From NCBI GenBank assembly GCA_018268995.1, contig JAFDVL010000019.1, positions 1 through 60,028 of the forward strand: DNA of 60,028 nucleotides, read 5' to 3'. Below, piece after piece: positions 20,126 to 29,613 of this stretch. Position numbers and translations under genes: made by a program. Source of the stretch: Acidobacteriota bacterium (GTDB taxonomy: Bacteria > Acidobacteriota > Blastocatellia > RBC074). The notes beneath the pieces were generated by a model. That model had not been told where the DNA came from, did not search any database, and saw only the letters and a program-made list of their open reading frames with translations. Every line of letters begins with the position of its first letter. Position 1 is the stretch's first letter.

Positions 20126-21328
20126 TTAACGAATTGCGGCGTTGGCCATTGAAACGAAGGCATTGAATTCATCAGATGTATCGCCGCCCCCGCCTTGTCG
20201 CTGCATTAACAATATGCCAATCAAATCTTTGTTCGGGTCTGCAAAGTAATATGTTTGCCACGCGCCGCCGTGGGTGAAGGTGCCGACCGATTGCAATCGA
20301 AACATGCCTTCGATGTTGCGCACGACTTGAAAGCCTAATCCCATCCCTACGCCGGGCGACCAGCCTGCTTTCAAATCGCCTGTGTGGTTGTACGTCATTA
20401 GCTCGACGGAATAGCGTGAAAGGATTTGTTTTCCCTGCAATCTTCCACCGTTCAGCATCATTTGCAGGAAGCGAAACATATCTGCTGCATCGGAATACAG
20501 GCCTGCTTCCGGGGCTGAATACACCGCATTTTCGCGCGTAGGTTCAATTTCAGATTTCTTCAGGCCGCTGTCGGCCATTTGGTATATCTGTGCGACGCGC
20601 GCATTTTTGCTGGCGGGCAAAAAGAAATGCGTGTCTTTCATACCAAGCGGCGTGAACAGACGTTCCTCTAAAAACTGCTCGAAACTTTTTCCCGTGACGA
20701 CTTCGACAATACGCCCTGCAACAGCGATTCCCGTGTTGCTGTAAATCCATTTGGTGCCGGGTTGTACTTCTAGCGGCTCCCGCGCGAAAAGTTTGACCGC
20801 TTCGGCCAGCGTTTTATCGCGCTTGCGATAGAACATTTGAAATTCGCCGACCGCTTTGGGATAGCCGCCACTCATTCCTGAGGTGTGCGTCAGCAAATCA
20901 CGAATCGTAATTGAGCGCGCGGGTTTTACCAGATCGCTACCGTCTTTGACTTTGATGTCTTTGAATTCGGGCAGGTATTTTTCGACCGGATCAAGAATGG
21001 TCAGCAGCCCATCTTCTTCCGCCATCATCACCGCTACGGCAGTAATCGGCTTAGTCATCGAAGCGATTTGAAACAGCGTATCCAGGTGCATCGGAGTTTT
21101 TGTTTCGAGGTTTTGATAACCGACCGCATCGGCATGGATCACCTGTCCGCGATAGGCCAGCAACGTGACGATGCCTGCGGTGCGTCCCTGATCCACAAAT
21201 GATTTCATTCGTGCTTTGAGTTGCGCCAGCCGCGCTTCATCCGGGCCTGCCACCTTGGCTTGCGCAAAGGCTGACAGCGAAAGTCCAAAAATTAAGATTG
21301 CGAGCAAAAGAGAGTTGTTTCGTTTCAT
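20126..21328 (-). CDS. Secreted serine hydrolase, beta-lactamase fold
   Basis: 400 residues with a signal peptide ending about SAFAQA. Class C beta-lactamase/esterase superfamily: nucleophile Ser90 and Lys93 in ASMTKP, the YSN motif in KWIYSNTGIAV, and HGG in TFTHGGAWQTYYF as the third motif. Members include DD-peptidases, esterases and beta-lactamases; the sequence gives no way to decide, and resistance should not be assumed. The gene is two bases downstream of the membrane protein at 21331-22437, so both are likely one transcript. Confidence 0.9.
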   Translation of the reverse strand: MKRNNSLLLAILIFGLSLSAFAQAKVAGPDEARLAQLKARMKSFVDQGRTAGIVTLLAYRGQVIHADAVGYQNLETKTPMHLDTLFQIASMTKPITAVAVMMAEEDGLLTILDPVEKYLPEFKDIKVKDGSDLVKPARSITIRDLLTHTSGMSGGYPKAVGEFQMFYRKRDKTLAEAVKLFAREPLEVQPGTKWIYSNTGIAVAGRIVEVVTGKSFEQFLEERLFTPLGMKDTHFFLPASKNARVAQIYQMADSGLKKSEIEPTRENAVYSAPEAGLYSDAADMFRFLQMMLNGGRLQGKQILSRYSVELMTYNHTGDLKAGWSPGVGMGLGFQVVRNIEGMFRLQSVGTFTHGGAWQTYYFADPNKDLIGILLMQRQGGGGDTSDEFNAFVSMANAAIR

Positions 21329-21330
21329 GG

Positions 21331-22437
21331 TTAGCGTAAGGAAAGGACAGTCAGGTTGCTATCGGAATCAAATGGTTCGTCAGCATCATCCGGCTCATGG
21401 CTTTTTGCAATCGGAACTTCCATCGGAAAGCTGCCATGTGGGATTTCGACGCCGGGCGCTGGCAAATAGCGATTGGCCAGCAATTCCAAATCGTAGCCTT
21501 CGCGGCGTACACGACTGTCAATGTACAGCAAAATAAACCCAATCATCAGCACCGGCAGCAGCAGGATTTCACTCGCCTGTGAGATCGTGCTCGTCAGCAC
21601 GGTGTACCACAGCGGTTGCTGCAAATTGAACGGTCCCGCATCTATGCCATTCAGCCCCGCGTACAAATAAACCGGAATCATAAACAGCAGCAACACGGAA
21701 TACGAAATGTAAATGTAAAAGAAAACCAGCGCGATGATCGGAATAAAATCTTTGCGTCTGCCCTCATTGCCTGCCAGGGAAAAACTGCGGCTCAGCGCGG
21801 CGGCGACGGTTTTATTTTCGACCGTGATGACCTGCGGCAAAAAAACGGCGCGCTTCACATTCATCAAAACCAGAATGCTTAAGATAAAAAGCGCAGCAAC
21901 TCCGACAATACTGTGCATCAGGACTTGGACCCAGAACGGGAAGCTACTAAATAACCAAGCCGAAATTAGCACGTAAATGCCAAATATTATTCCAACGACA
22001 TAGAGCAGGAAAATTAAGAGCGTCGCAATCAGCGCAATTACCATGATGGTTGCCCCCACCAGCCGCCAGAACTTTTCGCGTACGGTTGCATACACGCTTC
22101 GTACGGTTACAGGCGAGCCATCCATGAAATGCTGCACCAGACTGCGCGCTGTTCCTCCCAACAAAAAAATGAGCACTGCCTTCCCGCTGATATATAGCCC
22201 TGCGCCACCCAGGATCAGCAAAACGGCTGTTGCAATGCGCCAATCACCTTTGGTTGTCGAAAAATGCCGAAAGCCCAGCGTCAATGCCATAATGCCAAGG
22301 TAGGAAAGCAAGACAGGCAAAACCGCGATCCGCATCAATGCGATCCAATGACGACGATAGAGTCGCACGATGCGATCCAATAAATCCCCCGCTGATAAAG
22401 GGGCAAGCGTCATACTTTCTATTTCGTTCGTTGGCAT
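21331..22437 (-). CDS. Multi-pass membrane protein
   Basis: 368 residues. The start LSAGDLLDRIVRLYRRHW followed by about six or seven hydrophobic segments is like the membrane domain found next to glycerophosphodiester phosphodiesterases and in many unnamed actinobacterial and acidobacterial proteins. No catalytic domain is visible. The last 60 residues are polar and end in a cytoplasmic-looking tail (DDADEPFDSDS). It is cotranscribed with the serine hydrolase. Function unknown. Confidence 0.75.
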   Translation of the reverse strand: MPTNEIESMTLAPLSAGDLLDRIVRLYRRHWIALMRIAVLPVLLSYLGIMALTLGFRHFSTTKGDWRIATAVLLILGGAGLYISGKAVLIFLLGGTARSLVQHFMDGSPVTVRSVYATVREKFWRLVGATIMVIALIATLLIFLLYVVGIIFGIYVLISAWLFSSFPFWVQVLMHSIVGVAALFILSILVLMNVKRAVFLPQVITVENKTVAAALSRSFSLAGNEGRRKDFIPIIALVFFYIYISYSVLLLFMIPVYLYAGLNGIDAGPFNLQQPLWYTVLTSTISQASEILLLPVLMIGFILLYIDSRVRREGYDLELLANRYLPAPGVEIPHGSFPMEVPIAKSHEPDDADEPFDSDSNLTVLSLR

Positions 22438-22554
22438 AAGTGCGCGAAATATTACAGCGTTTGTCTGATGAATGTACAGCTACAAAAAAAATGCTTTTGG
22501 AGAGAGGGTTCTGATGATTAACTGTTTGTTATTCCGTTACTTGGATTCGATTCT

Positions 22555-22582
22555 TTGAGAAATCACTTGAAAAAAAGATAAT
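22555..22582 (+). promoter_or_regulatory. Possible promoter of the first SYLF gene
   Basis: TTGAGA (22555-22560) and GATAAT (22577-22582) at 16 bases. The leader would be about 120 bases. Only sequence similarity supports it. Confidence 0.4.
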
Positions 22583-22708
22583 CTCGCGTTAGAAATGCAG
22601 TATCCTAAAAATCCCCCGAGGCTTTTAGTGCGTGGTGAATCATGCGGAGTTCACCAAAATCGGTTCACGCGTGCTTGTTATCGAATGAAACTACAGGAAA
22701 GAGGGTAT

Positions 22709-23431
22709 ATGAAAAAGCTAACTATTTTGACTCTGATAGGTTTGGTGTTTTTGTGTAGCAATGTGCTTGCAGACAAAAAGGAAGAGGTCGAGCGTGCGAA
22801 AAAAGCTGCGCAAGCATTTCGGGAAATTATGGATGCCCCTGACAATGCGATCCCAAAGGAATTATTGGATCGCGCCTATTGTGTTGCCGTGTTTCCTTCA
22901 GTGAAGAAGGGCGGCTTTGTGGTGGGCGGACAGTTCGGACGTGGCCTGGTTAGTTGCCGCAAACCGAGCAGCGGCTGGAGCGCACCTGCGTATTTCACCA
23001 TTGGCGGTGGTAGCTTTGGGCTGCAAATCGGAGCGCAAGCCGTGGATTTGGTGTTGCTGATCATGAACGAAGACGGCGTGAATGGTTTGCTGAAGAGCAA
23101 ATTTGAAATTGGCGCAAGCGCGGCGGCGGCGGCGGGGCCTGTGGGACGTAATGCTTCTGCTTCGACCGATGCCACACTGAATGCCCAGATTCTTTCTTAT
23201 TCGCGCAGCAAGGGATTGTTTGCTGGCCTGGAGTTGAAAGGCTCTGTCCTGAAGGAAGATGAAGACGCGAATAAAGATGTGTATGGCCGAGCTGTCACTG
23301 CGCGTGAGTTGCTCGAAACCGGAACCATCAAGACCACAGCGGATGTCCGAATCTATCCCGCAACCTTAACCAAATTCTCACCACGGAAAACCTCTGGCGC
23401 TGCGAAAGCCAATGTGAAGCGGAAACGGTAA
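22709..23431 (+). CDS. SYLF-domain (lipid-binding) secreted protein 1
   Basis: 240 residues from ATG 22709, with AGGAAAGAGGG just upstream; a signal peptide ends about NVLA. The rest is one SYLF/Ysc84 domain, known from eukaryotic phosphoinositide-binding proteins and common in secreted bacterial proteins: AYCVAVFPSVKKGGFVVGGQFGRGLVSCR, APAYFTIGGGSFGLQIGAQAVDLVLLIMN, GASAAAAAGPVGR, and ILSYSRSKGLFAGLELKG. The bacterial role is not known; membrane association in the periplasm or outer membrane is likely. The basic C-terminus (KANVKRKR) is notable. Confidence 0.9.
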   Translation: MKKLTILTLIGLVFLCSNVLADKKEEVERAKKAAQAFREIMDAPDNAIPKELLDRAYCVAVFPSVKKGGFVVGGQFGRGLVSCRKPSSGWSAPAYFTIGGGSFGLQIGAQAVDLVLLIMNEDGVNGLLKSKFEIGASAAAAAGPVGRNASASTDATLNAQILSYSRSKGLFAGLELKGSVLKEDEDANKDVYGRAVTARELLETGTIKTTADVRIYPATLTKFSPRKTSGAAKANVKRKR

Positions 23432-23452
23432 AGACCTCCTGGATACTTGGCT

Positions 23453-23484
23453 GAGGTTGTGGCGTTTGCATTTGCCACAGCCTC
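23453..23484 (+). terminator. Hairpin between the two SYLF genes
   Basis: GAGGTTGTGGC (23453-23463) pairs with GCCACAGCCTC (23474-23484) with one G-U pair. The next bases are not a T-run, so it may be a weak terminator or an mRNA-stabilising stem between the two genes. Confidence 0.4.
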
Positions 23485-23527
23485 TCTGCTCAAAAAAGTG
23501 TTCTTTTACTATTTGATAGGAGAGCCC

Positions 23528-24619
23528 ATGAAACTTGCCCCTGCTATCTGTTTCGTAATTGGGTCTTGTTTAATTCTCACTTCGTCAGAAGTTCTTGCCC
23601 AGCGCCGTTTGCCGAACGGGCAACGCGTTCGACAGGCTGCAAAAGTTACATCGCTGGCAGCGGCTGTAGAGCCTCAGAAAACCACCAGTACGCCCGCTCC
23701 TGCCGGGCCAGCCCCCACCACTACACTCGTTACCTCTGTACCTGTTGCGCCGATTAGCGCACCTCCCACAACTCCGACAGCCCCTGTCGCGACGGCTAGT
23801 ATGGTGTCTCCCCAGGTGATTAGGATCGAGGTGACCGTGCCACCTGGAACTACTCTGGCTCCTGATCCAAAAAATAACGAGAAAAAACCGCCGCCGTGTA
23901 CGGGATTGGAAGACGGTCACGATTGGGTCGCCCGGACGGATCGCGCTGCTACCGTTCTGCGCGAATTGCTGGACGCCACAGATCGCGGCATGTCGCTGGG
24001 AATGCTGAACCGTTCGGATTGCGTAGCAGTGGTACCATCCCTGAAAAAAGCTGGCTTTACGATAGGTGGCCAATGGGGGCGAGGCGTGCTTAGTTGTCGG
24101 TACGATAACAAATCGTGGAGTCCGCCCGTGTTTTTCACGATGACAGGTGGCAGCTTTGGCCTGCAAATCGGCGTGCAATTTACGGATTTGGTCATGCTGA
24201 TCGGAAATCGTTCTGGCGCTGATTCGCTTTTACAAAATAAACTTGAGGTTGGTGCCAGTGCCAGCGGTACGGCTCTGATGATGGGGCGTCACGCGGGAGT
24301 CTCTTCCGATGTTCTGATGAATTCGCGGGTTATTTCTTATGCGCGCAGCCGTGGCTTATTTGCGGGCGTAGAGTTGAAAGGCGCGTATTTTCGTCCTGAT
24401 AACATGGCGCATCACGTTGTTTATGGCAACGATGCTCATGTCCACGATATTCTTTCCAGTGAAAGAATTGCGAACGAAGCGCGGGCAACTTGTTATGGCG
24501 GAATTAATGCCTTATCCCGAACACTCAGAGAAATTTCCCCTACTCACGTCTACTATGCTAAAGTTCCGAGGCCGAGATATTCTTCGGCACCTCCAGCTTC
24601 AGCCCCCGCTGCTAGATGA
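23528..24619 (+). CDS. SYLF-domain secreted protein 2 with Pro/Thr-rich linker
   Basis: 363 residues from ATG 23528 (TAGGAG upstream). A signal peptide ends about EVLAQ. Residues about 45-125 are rich in Pro, Thr, Ala and Val, a likely extended linker. The C-terminal two thirds repeat the SYLF domain seen in the neighbour, motif by motif (DCVAVVPSLKKAGFTIGGQWGRGVLSCR, MTGGSFGLQIGVQFTDLVMLI, SRGLFAGVELKG). The two genes are therefore tandem paralogues, of which this one has gained a linker and a longer tail. Confidence 0.88.
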   Translation: MKLAPAICFVIGSCLILTSSEVLAQRRLPNGQRVRQAAKVTSLAAAVEPQKTTSTPAPAGPAPTTTLVTSVPVAPISAPPTTPTAPVATASMVSPQVIRIEVTVPPGTTLAPDPKNNEKKPPPCTGLEDGHDWVARTDRAATVLRELLDATDRGMSLGMLNRSDCVAVVPSLKKAGFTIGGQWGRGVLSCRYDNKSWSPPVFFTMTGGSFGLQIGVQFTDLVMLIGNRSGADSLLQNKLEVGASASGTALMMGRHAGVSSDVLMNSRVISYARSRGLFAGVELKGAYFRPDNMAHHVVYGNDAHVHDILSSERIANEARATCYGGINALSRTLREISPTHVYYAKVPRPRYSSAPPASAPAAR

Positions 24620-24632
24620 AGTGAGATCATTT

Positions 24633-25301
24633 ATGCGAAAAACTGTATTGCTCAGCGCCTGCGTGTTCATTGCGCTTGCCTCACCTGTATTCGCTGTCAA
24701 AGCTAAAAAAGATACCGATGTCCCTGTGCGAAAGGGAAAAAAAGGAAAAATTGTGGTGGTACCGGAAACAGAAACCACTGCAAAGCGAGCGCCTCGTATC
24801 AATCAACGGCTGGCAGGGTTACATCCTCAAACTCAAGTCAAAATGAAGGCCGCGCTCAAGGATATGGATCGTATCGGTGTTTGCCCGGCCATCACCAGTG
24901 CCTATCGCTCCACCGCACAGCAACACGATATTTATCGTTGCGCACATCGCCATCGTTGCCGTGTGCAACGCGGTATTTTCAGCGCCAGAAAGCCCGGAAC
25001 TTCGTTGCATGAGGCTGGACTGGCTGTAGATTTTGCCGATATTGCACACGGCAAAAAACGTCATCGCCAATTAACGCAGGATGGTCGCAAGATCGTGAAA
25101 GTGATGCAAAAACACGGCTTCAAATGGCGCTACGGGTTGAAAGATCCGGCGCACTTTGAACTTGATCCAAGTGCCGCTGGATACAAAAGCGAGAAAGCCG
25201 CGATCACCGCAGCGCAAATACGCGAAGCCAAGCAACGTTTGGCGACCCGAAAGGCGGCAAGTGTCGAACCCAAGCAGAAAGCACGTCGGCGGAGTGCCTG
25301 A
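24633..25301 (+). CDS. M15-type D-Ala peptidase or endolysin-like peptidase
   Basis: 222 residues from ATG 24633; signal peptide ends about SPVFA. The M15 zinc site is complete: His126 and Asp133 in SLHEAGLAVDF and His174 in DPAHFEL, with the substrate region SAYRSTAQQHDIY before it. This fold cuts peptidoglycan peptides (VanY-like carboxypeptidases, phage endolysins, or L-Ala-D-Glu peptidases). The long, strongly basic N- and C-terminal flanks (KKGKK, KQKARRRSA) would bind the negatively charged wall or membrane. It starts 14 bases after the SYLF gene and is probably cotranscribed. Confidence 0.85.
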   Translation: MRKTVLLSACVFIALASPVFAVKAKKDTDVPVRKGKKGKIVVVPETETTAKRAPRINQRLAGLHPQTQVKMKAALKDMDRIGVCPAITSAYRSTAQQHDIYRCAHRHRCRVQRGIFSARKPGTSLHEAGLAVDFADIAHGKKRHRQLTQDGRKIVKVMQKHGFKWRYGLKDPAHFELDPSAAGYKSEKAAITAAQIREAKQRLATRKAASVEPKQKARRRSA

Positions 25302-25375
25302 AAAAAAGGGCACACACAACGTGAATTGCGTGTGCCAAATTGCACTTGGAGGAAAATGAAGATCGAACCTGGAGA

Positions 25376-25666
25376 TTAAAGGTCTTCTGCCCAGATCGCA
25401 CCGTGCAGATTATTCAGACTGGATGAGATTCCATGCGTATTGACGGGGATCGGCTCATATGCTGTTTCGTTCATTGAAGCCAGCAAAATTGCGTCGGTGA
25501 CAGCGGCCTTCAAGCTGCCTGGCGTGCCGAGTTTGCGTGTCGCTTCGATATGCGTCGTCAGCATTTCCAGCGCGAGGCCCCGCTGTAGGTCAGAGAAATT
25601 CACAAAGCGTTGGTGCGCACTTAAAAGTTGCGTGGCAAGAATACGGGGTGGCAATTTAACTTTCAT
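25376..25666 (-). CDS. Hypothetical protein
   Basis: 96 residues if read from ATG 25666, which has GAGAGG eight bases upstream (MKVKLPPRILATQLL...). An earlier ATG at 25801 would add 45 residues and start back-to-back with the GNAT gene. The sequence is mostly helical, with no recognised motif. It ends 74 bases after the convergent M15 gene. Confidence 0.5.
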   Translation of the reverse strand: MKVKLPPRILATQLLSAHQRFVNFSDLQRGLALEMLTTHIEATRKLGTPGSLKAAVTDAILLASMNETAYEPIPVNTHGISSSLNNLHGAIWAEDL

Positions 25667-25815
25667 CAGGTAACCTCTCAATTCTGTTTGGGCACGGGAT
25701 AAATCGTGAACGACTGGGCCGTCGTTTTTTACTGCGCTTGCGATGGATGAGAAAATAGGCCTGACTTTTCGCAGAAGCGTGATACACCCGTAACAAATCA
25801 TTCCACTTGAAAAAA

Positions 25816-26271
25816 ATGATCGAAACCTTTTATCGCTCCGCGACCATTGATGACACCGCGACAATTGTTGCCTTTCAACTGGCAATGGCGCGCGAAACCG
25901 AAGACCTTGAGTTGGAGGAAGCTGTTTGCACACGCGGCGTGCAGGCTGTTTTTGCGCGGACAGACTTAGGCCAATATTACGTGGCTGAACAAGCTGGGCG
26001 CGTGGTGGCGTCGTTGATGATTACCTATGAATGGAGCGATTGGCGCAACGGTATGGTGTGGTGGATTCAGAGCGTTTATGTTAGTCCTGAAGCCCGCCAA
26101 CAAGGCATTTACGCCGGACTGTACGCGCACGTCAAAGCTATCGTGCAGGCTGACGATTCCTTACGCGGGATTCGCTTGTACGTGGATGAGCGAAACAAAC
26201 GCGCGCAAGCGGTTTACACACGGCTTGGTATGAACGGCGAACATTATCGCGTGTTTGAATGGATGAAGTGA
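25816..26271 (+). CDS. GNAT-family N-acetyltransferase
   Basis: 151 residues from ATG 25816 (MIETFYRSATIDD); a TTG nine bases earlier is possible. The GNAT fold is shown by the VYVSPEARQQGIYAGLY acetyl-CoA loop (variant of Q/RxxGxG/A), VWWIQSVYV before it, and IRLYVDERNKRAQAVYTRLGM after. It transfers an acetyl group from acetyl-CoA to an unknown amine or protein. It is divergent from the hypothetical gene at 25376-25666. Confidence 0.88.
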   Translation: MIETFYRSATIDDTATIVAFQLAMARETEDLELEEAVCTRGVQAVFARTDLGQYYVAEQAGRVVASLMITYEWSDWRNGMVWWIQSVYVSPEARQQGIYAGLYAHVKAIVQADDSLRGIRLYVDERNKRAQAVYTRLGMNGEHYRVFEWMK

Positions 26272-26276
26272 TTCTA

Positions 26277-27605
26277 TTATTTGGCTTTGCTGAGCCCGTC
26301 GTTCAGCGCCAGAATCTCGCTGCGGATTGCTTTGCGTTCTGCCAATAATCGTTTGGCAAAGTAGCCCCGCGTGATAAAGACCAGCAGCGCTTTCGTTGCA
26401 CCTAACGTCCGATCAAAATCCTCGGCAAATCGAACTGCAACAAAACCAGTCAGCGGCAGGCAAATCAGCGTCGCTACAGCGACAACCCAGCCAAATTGCC
26501 AGGCACATAAGGCCACGCAAATGATCCAGGTCAACGGAAACAAAAGCGCCGACGCCAGTACCTTAATGGTCGAAACCACATCATCATCGTTGCGGCTGAA
26601 ACGCTTGGCCAAAACTCCTGACAGCCGATACGCGGGGTAATGAATCACGATTCCAACGATTGCAAACGGTAGCGTCAGCAGAAATTCCAGCACGCGAACG
26701 ATTGCTTTGACTGGTGTAGCACGCGCCGCAGCGGATAGATCATCCACATCCAACCCGACAAGTTGCAATTGTTCGGCATATTGCCGGATGCGTGATTCAA
26801 TGCTTTCAAGCTTTTCCGGGGCGTGCGTGCGGTAAAATTCGTAGCCTTCGACGAAACGTCTTTTTATTTGCAACTCGGTCGCCAGACTCGGCTCTTCGGT
26901 GTGAACGGAACTGAAAATTTCTTCAGCCTGCGCCACCGTGTCCAATGCCTGTTTCTGATCGGCATTCAAGGTCACTTGGCGCAACGCTACATCCAGCTGA
27001 TCGGACAATGCGCGTGCCGCCTCGCGAGGAGGCTCAGCAGTTTCATCCAACTCAACTGGATTGACTTTGATCGGTTCGCCAAAATAGAGCAATGCCGAAC
27101 TGCGGAATTTGGCTTTGGCGGTGTAATACAAACCAGCCGGAACGATCAGCAAATCTTTGTTCATCCCCGACGATGCGGCCCCCAAAGCAATGCGTGCTGC
27201 CCCTGTTTTTAAAGGGCGCAAAGACGGCTCGCTGTGCGAAACGCCTTCGGGAAATAACGCGAGCGAGCCGCCGCGTTCCAGCAGTTCGCGGCATTTCTGA
27301 AATGTTTCGCGGTTTCGCCTTGGGTCTTCGCCTTTGTCCTGTTGGCGATACACGGGCAATGTGTCGAGCGCGCGTGCCAGCCAGCCAATCAGCGGCATTT
27401 TGAAGAGCGTGGATTTGCCCAGCAGCGAAACCGGGCGCGGCGCAAAACATAAAATAAACAGCGGATCAACCAGGCCGTTCGGATGATTCAGCACAAAAAT
27501 TACGGGTTTGTCTTTTGGCACGCGTTCCAGTCCCGCGACCTCGACGCGGCGAAAAAAAATGCGCAGGATCAAATTCAGCAGTGCAGTGATGATTCGTCTG
27601 GTCAT
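26277..27605 (-). CDS. PlsC-like phospholipid acyltransferase
   Basis: 442 residues. An N-terminal acyltransferase domain carries the active-site His41 and Asp47 in LNHPNGLVDPL (spacing of five, as in the NHPN subgroup) and the glycerol-phosphate site FPEGVSHSEPSLRPLKTGAARIA. The C-terminal half has two or three membrane segments. The family acylates lysophosphatidate or related lipids. PlsC proper is about 240 residues; this longer form with extra membrane segments is a known variant of unclear substrate. Confidence 0.87.
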   Translation of the reverse strand: MTRRIITALLNLILRIFFRRVEVAGLERVPKDKPVIFVLNHPNGLVDPLFILCFAPRPVSLLGKSTLFKMPLIGWLARALDTLPVYRQQDKGEDPRRNRETFQKCRELLERGGSLALFPEGVSHSEPSLRPLKTGAARIALGAASSGMNKDLLIVPAGLYYTAKAKFRSSALLYFGEPIKVNPVELDETAEPPREAARALSDQLDVALRQVTLNADQKQALDTVAQAEEIFSSVHTEEPSLATELQIKRRFVEGYEFYRTHAPEKLESIESRIRQYAEQLQLVGLDVDDLSAAARATPVKAIVRVLEFLLTLPFAIVGIVIHYPAYRLSGVLAKRFSRNDDDVVSTIKVLASALLFPLTWIICVALCAWQFGWVVAVATLICLPLTGFVAVRFAEDFDRTLGATKALLVFITRGYFAKRLLAERKAIRSEILALNDGLSKAK

Positions 27606-27656
27606 AACTATTGCGGGGCTTCAGTCTTTGCAAAGAACAAAGGCCAAAAGCCAAAA

Positions 27657-28175
27657 TTATTCATACACCCGATCTTGAATTCGTAGTCGCAATAAGGCTG
27701 CCTCGCCATTGGCGTCAACTTTTACGTCTACGCGTGCTTCGTTCCGGTTTTTGTTGAGATCGTCGGCAATGACATCGCGTTTGCTTTCGGGAATGGAAAA
27801 CTCTTCGATGCCATACAGGATGCGTCCCTGATGCCAGCGTCCACGAATGGCGGCCTGATTGGCGGGAAGATTTTGCGGCAACTCTTGCGCTGTCGCAATT
27901 GGTTTCCAGATGCCGTCTTCGGCCTGTTCGACAATGGCATAAATCACCTCATTGACTGCCAACGTCGGTGCATTGGGGAACGCGCCTGGGCGGCTGATGT
28001 CGTAGCCGAGCGTAACATAATAGCCCTTCAAAACATCGTATGGGTCAACGGGGGCAACTTGCAGGACAATGTCGCGTCCTGTTGCTCGCGTATAAACTTT
28101 CCGGGCGGGAACACCCAATAAAATTACAAGCTGAACCGCAACCGCAATGGCAAAAAACAGAGTACGTTTGTTCAT
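27657..28175 (-). CDS. GDYXXLXY-motif protein
   Basis: 172 residues with an N-terminal membrane anchor (LFFAIAVAVQLVILLG). The name-giving motif appears as GYYVTLGY, with Tyr in place of Asp. These proteins are nearly always encoded beside a DUF2157 membrane protein, as here: its ATG overlaps the stop of the DUF2157 gene by four bases. The pair is suspected to work as one membrane complex; function unknown. Confidence 0.88.
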   Translation of the reverse strand: MNKRTLFFAIAVAVQLVILLGVPARKVYTRATGRDIVLQVAPVDPYDVLKGYYVTLGYDISRPGAFPNAPTLAVNEVIYAIVEQAEDGIWKPIATAQELPQNLPANQAAIRGRWHQGRILYGIEEFSIPESKRDVIADDLNKNRNEARVDVKVDANGEAALLRLRIQDRVYE

Positions 28176-29512
28176 ACGTGCGCCTCCTTTCGCGTCAGGT
28201 ATTTTTCATATGTGATCCCAGCCATAATCATTGCCAGTCCGCAAAGCGTGAAGGCCGCAGATTTCAGCAGAAGTGAAGTCTCGTATTCAAGAAAGCGTGA
28301 AATGATCAGTAACACGACGAACACTGTGCCTGCCCAAAATGCTGCTCGGCGTTCGTCCATCACACCAATGGCGATAGCCACAGCAGCGATGATCAATGCA
28401 GCGAGATTGACGACCAATGTGAGCAACATTTGATCGCCACGATGCGCGATTCCCAGCATCGCACAGATGACAAGAATTCCTGATGCGACCGTAATGCCAA
28501 TTGCCAACAGTCGTCGTGTGGGCAATGCGTTGATTTCCTGCATGATCATCACGATCAGCGTCAAACCCGCGATTGCAGCAATCCCCGCAGGCACCAGCCA
28601 ATAGAAGGTAGGGGGCTTGGCCTCAGCACGGTTCAGCCAATTACCCTCCTGCCACCATTCGTGGAAAGACCACACGTATGAAATTGTCCCTAGCGTCAGA
28701 ATCCCCAGCCCGGCGAGCAGATTGCCAAACTCCGGTCGGATATTTTTGAAGCGATGAAACTCCCCCGCTGCCCACGTGGTAAAGCCACAGATGACCAACG
28801 AAATCAGAATATACTTAAAGGAATTATGTTGCTGTTCGGCGATGCTGCACAGCATAATCGTGAAGCCCACAAATGTTGCCGCATACAGCACGCGTGAGCG
28901 AAGTTGCCACGCCAATGGCAGGAAAATAGCCGCCGCCAGTAACGGAATCACCATCATTCCTGTCCGTTGATGTGCGTGTGAAATTCCCAGAAACCAGATG
29001 ACCACATTCACCAGTGCCAAAACACCTGTAATCCAACTGCGTGCGGCATACGCCATTACCAACGAACCCAGCGCCCAGGCTCCAAAGGCTCCATACCATT
29101 CACCGCTGACGTGAAAGATTTGCGCCATTAACCCGATGTTTGCACCAAACACCAGACTGCCCGTGAAGACCAGCGCATGTCCGAGCCGCGACCAGCCTTT
29201 GTAATGCCAGAGCCAATACCCTACGCCGTGAAATGCGAGCAGGGTTATAAGAAGTAAGATCACCTTGGCAACGGTTGGAATTTCTTCCCAATTTGCCGCA
29301 ACAAAACTCAGCAGGCCACCGCCCAGCAGCAACCCGCCCAGCGTAAAAATCACGGCTGCTAATAATCCTGACGATTCCTTACTTAGCTTGTCCAGCTCAT
29401 ACCGCGCAGTGAGCTGTTGCGCTGCCTCCTCTGTCACGATGCTTTCCCGGACCCAGTCTGGAAGCTCTTGTTTCAGCGTTGCCCGAAAGGACGAAGATTT
29501 ATGTTGCGTCAT
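28172..29512 (-). CDS. DUF2157 membrane protein
   Basis: 446 residues. A soluble N-terminal helix pair (LPDWVRESIVTEEAAQQLTARYEL) leads into about ten hydrophobic segments, with the family hallmark LLSFVAANWEEIP near the first ones and HALVFTGSLVFGANIGLMAQIFHVSG following. It overlaps the GDYXXLXY gene by four bases, which implies coupled translation. Confidence 0.9.
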   Translation of the reverse strand: MTQHKSSSFRATLKQELPDWVRESIVTEEAAQQLTARYELDKLSKESSGLLAAVIFTLGGLLLGGGLLSFVAANWEEIPTVAKVILLLITLLAFHGVGYWLWHYKGWSRLGHALVFTGSLVFGANIGLMAQIFHVSGEWYGAFGAWALGSLVMAYAARSWITGVLALVNVVIWFLGISHAHQRTGMMVIPLLAAAIFLPLAWQLRSRVLYAATFVGFTIMLCSIAEQQHNSFKYILISLVICGFTTWAAGEFHRFKNIRPEFGNLLAGLGILTLGTISYVWSFHEWWQEGNWLNRAEAKPPTFYWLVPAGIAAIAGLTLIVMIMQEINALPTRRLLAIGITVASGILVICAMLGIAHRGDQMLLTLVVNLAALIIAAVAIAIGVMDERRAAFWAGTVFVVLLIISRFLEYETSLLLKSAAFTLCGLAMIMAGITYEKYLTRKEAHV

Positions 29513-29613
29513 ACGATTTCTCCGATTGAAGACGAACGCATTATAAGCGCGATGATGGCGATTGGCGGAAGGGATGGGGCAGTTATTGAGGTGTCACAAT
29601 GGAGAGAATCAAA

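Noticed and set aside
20126..21328. Antibiotic-resistance beta-lactamase
   Set aside because: The fold is shared with many esterases and peptidases; nothing specific to resistance is visible.
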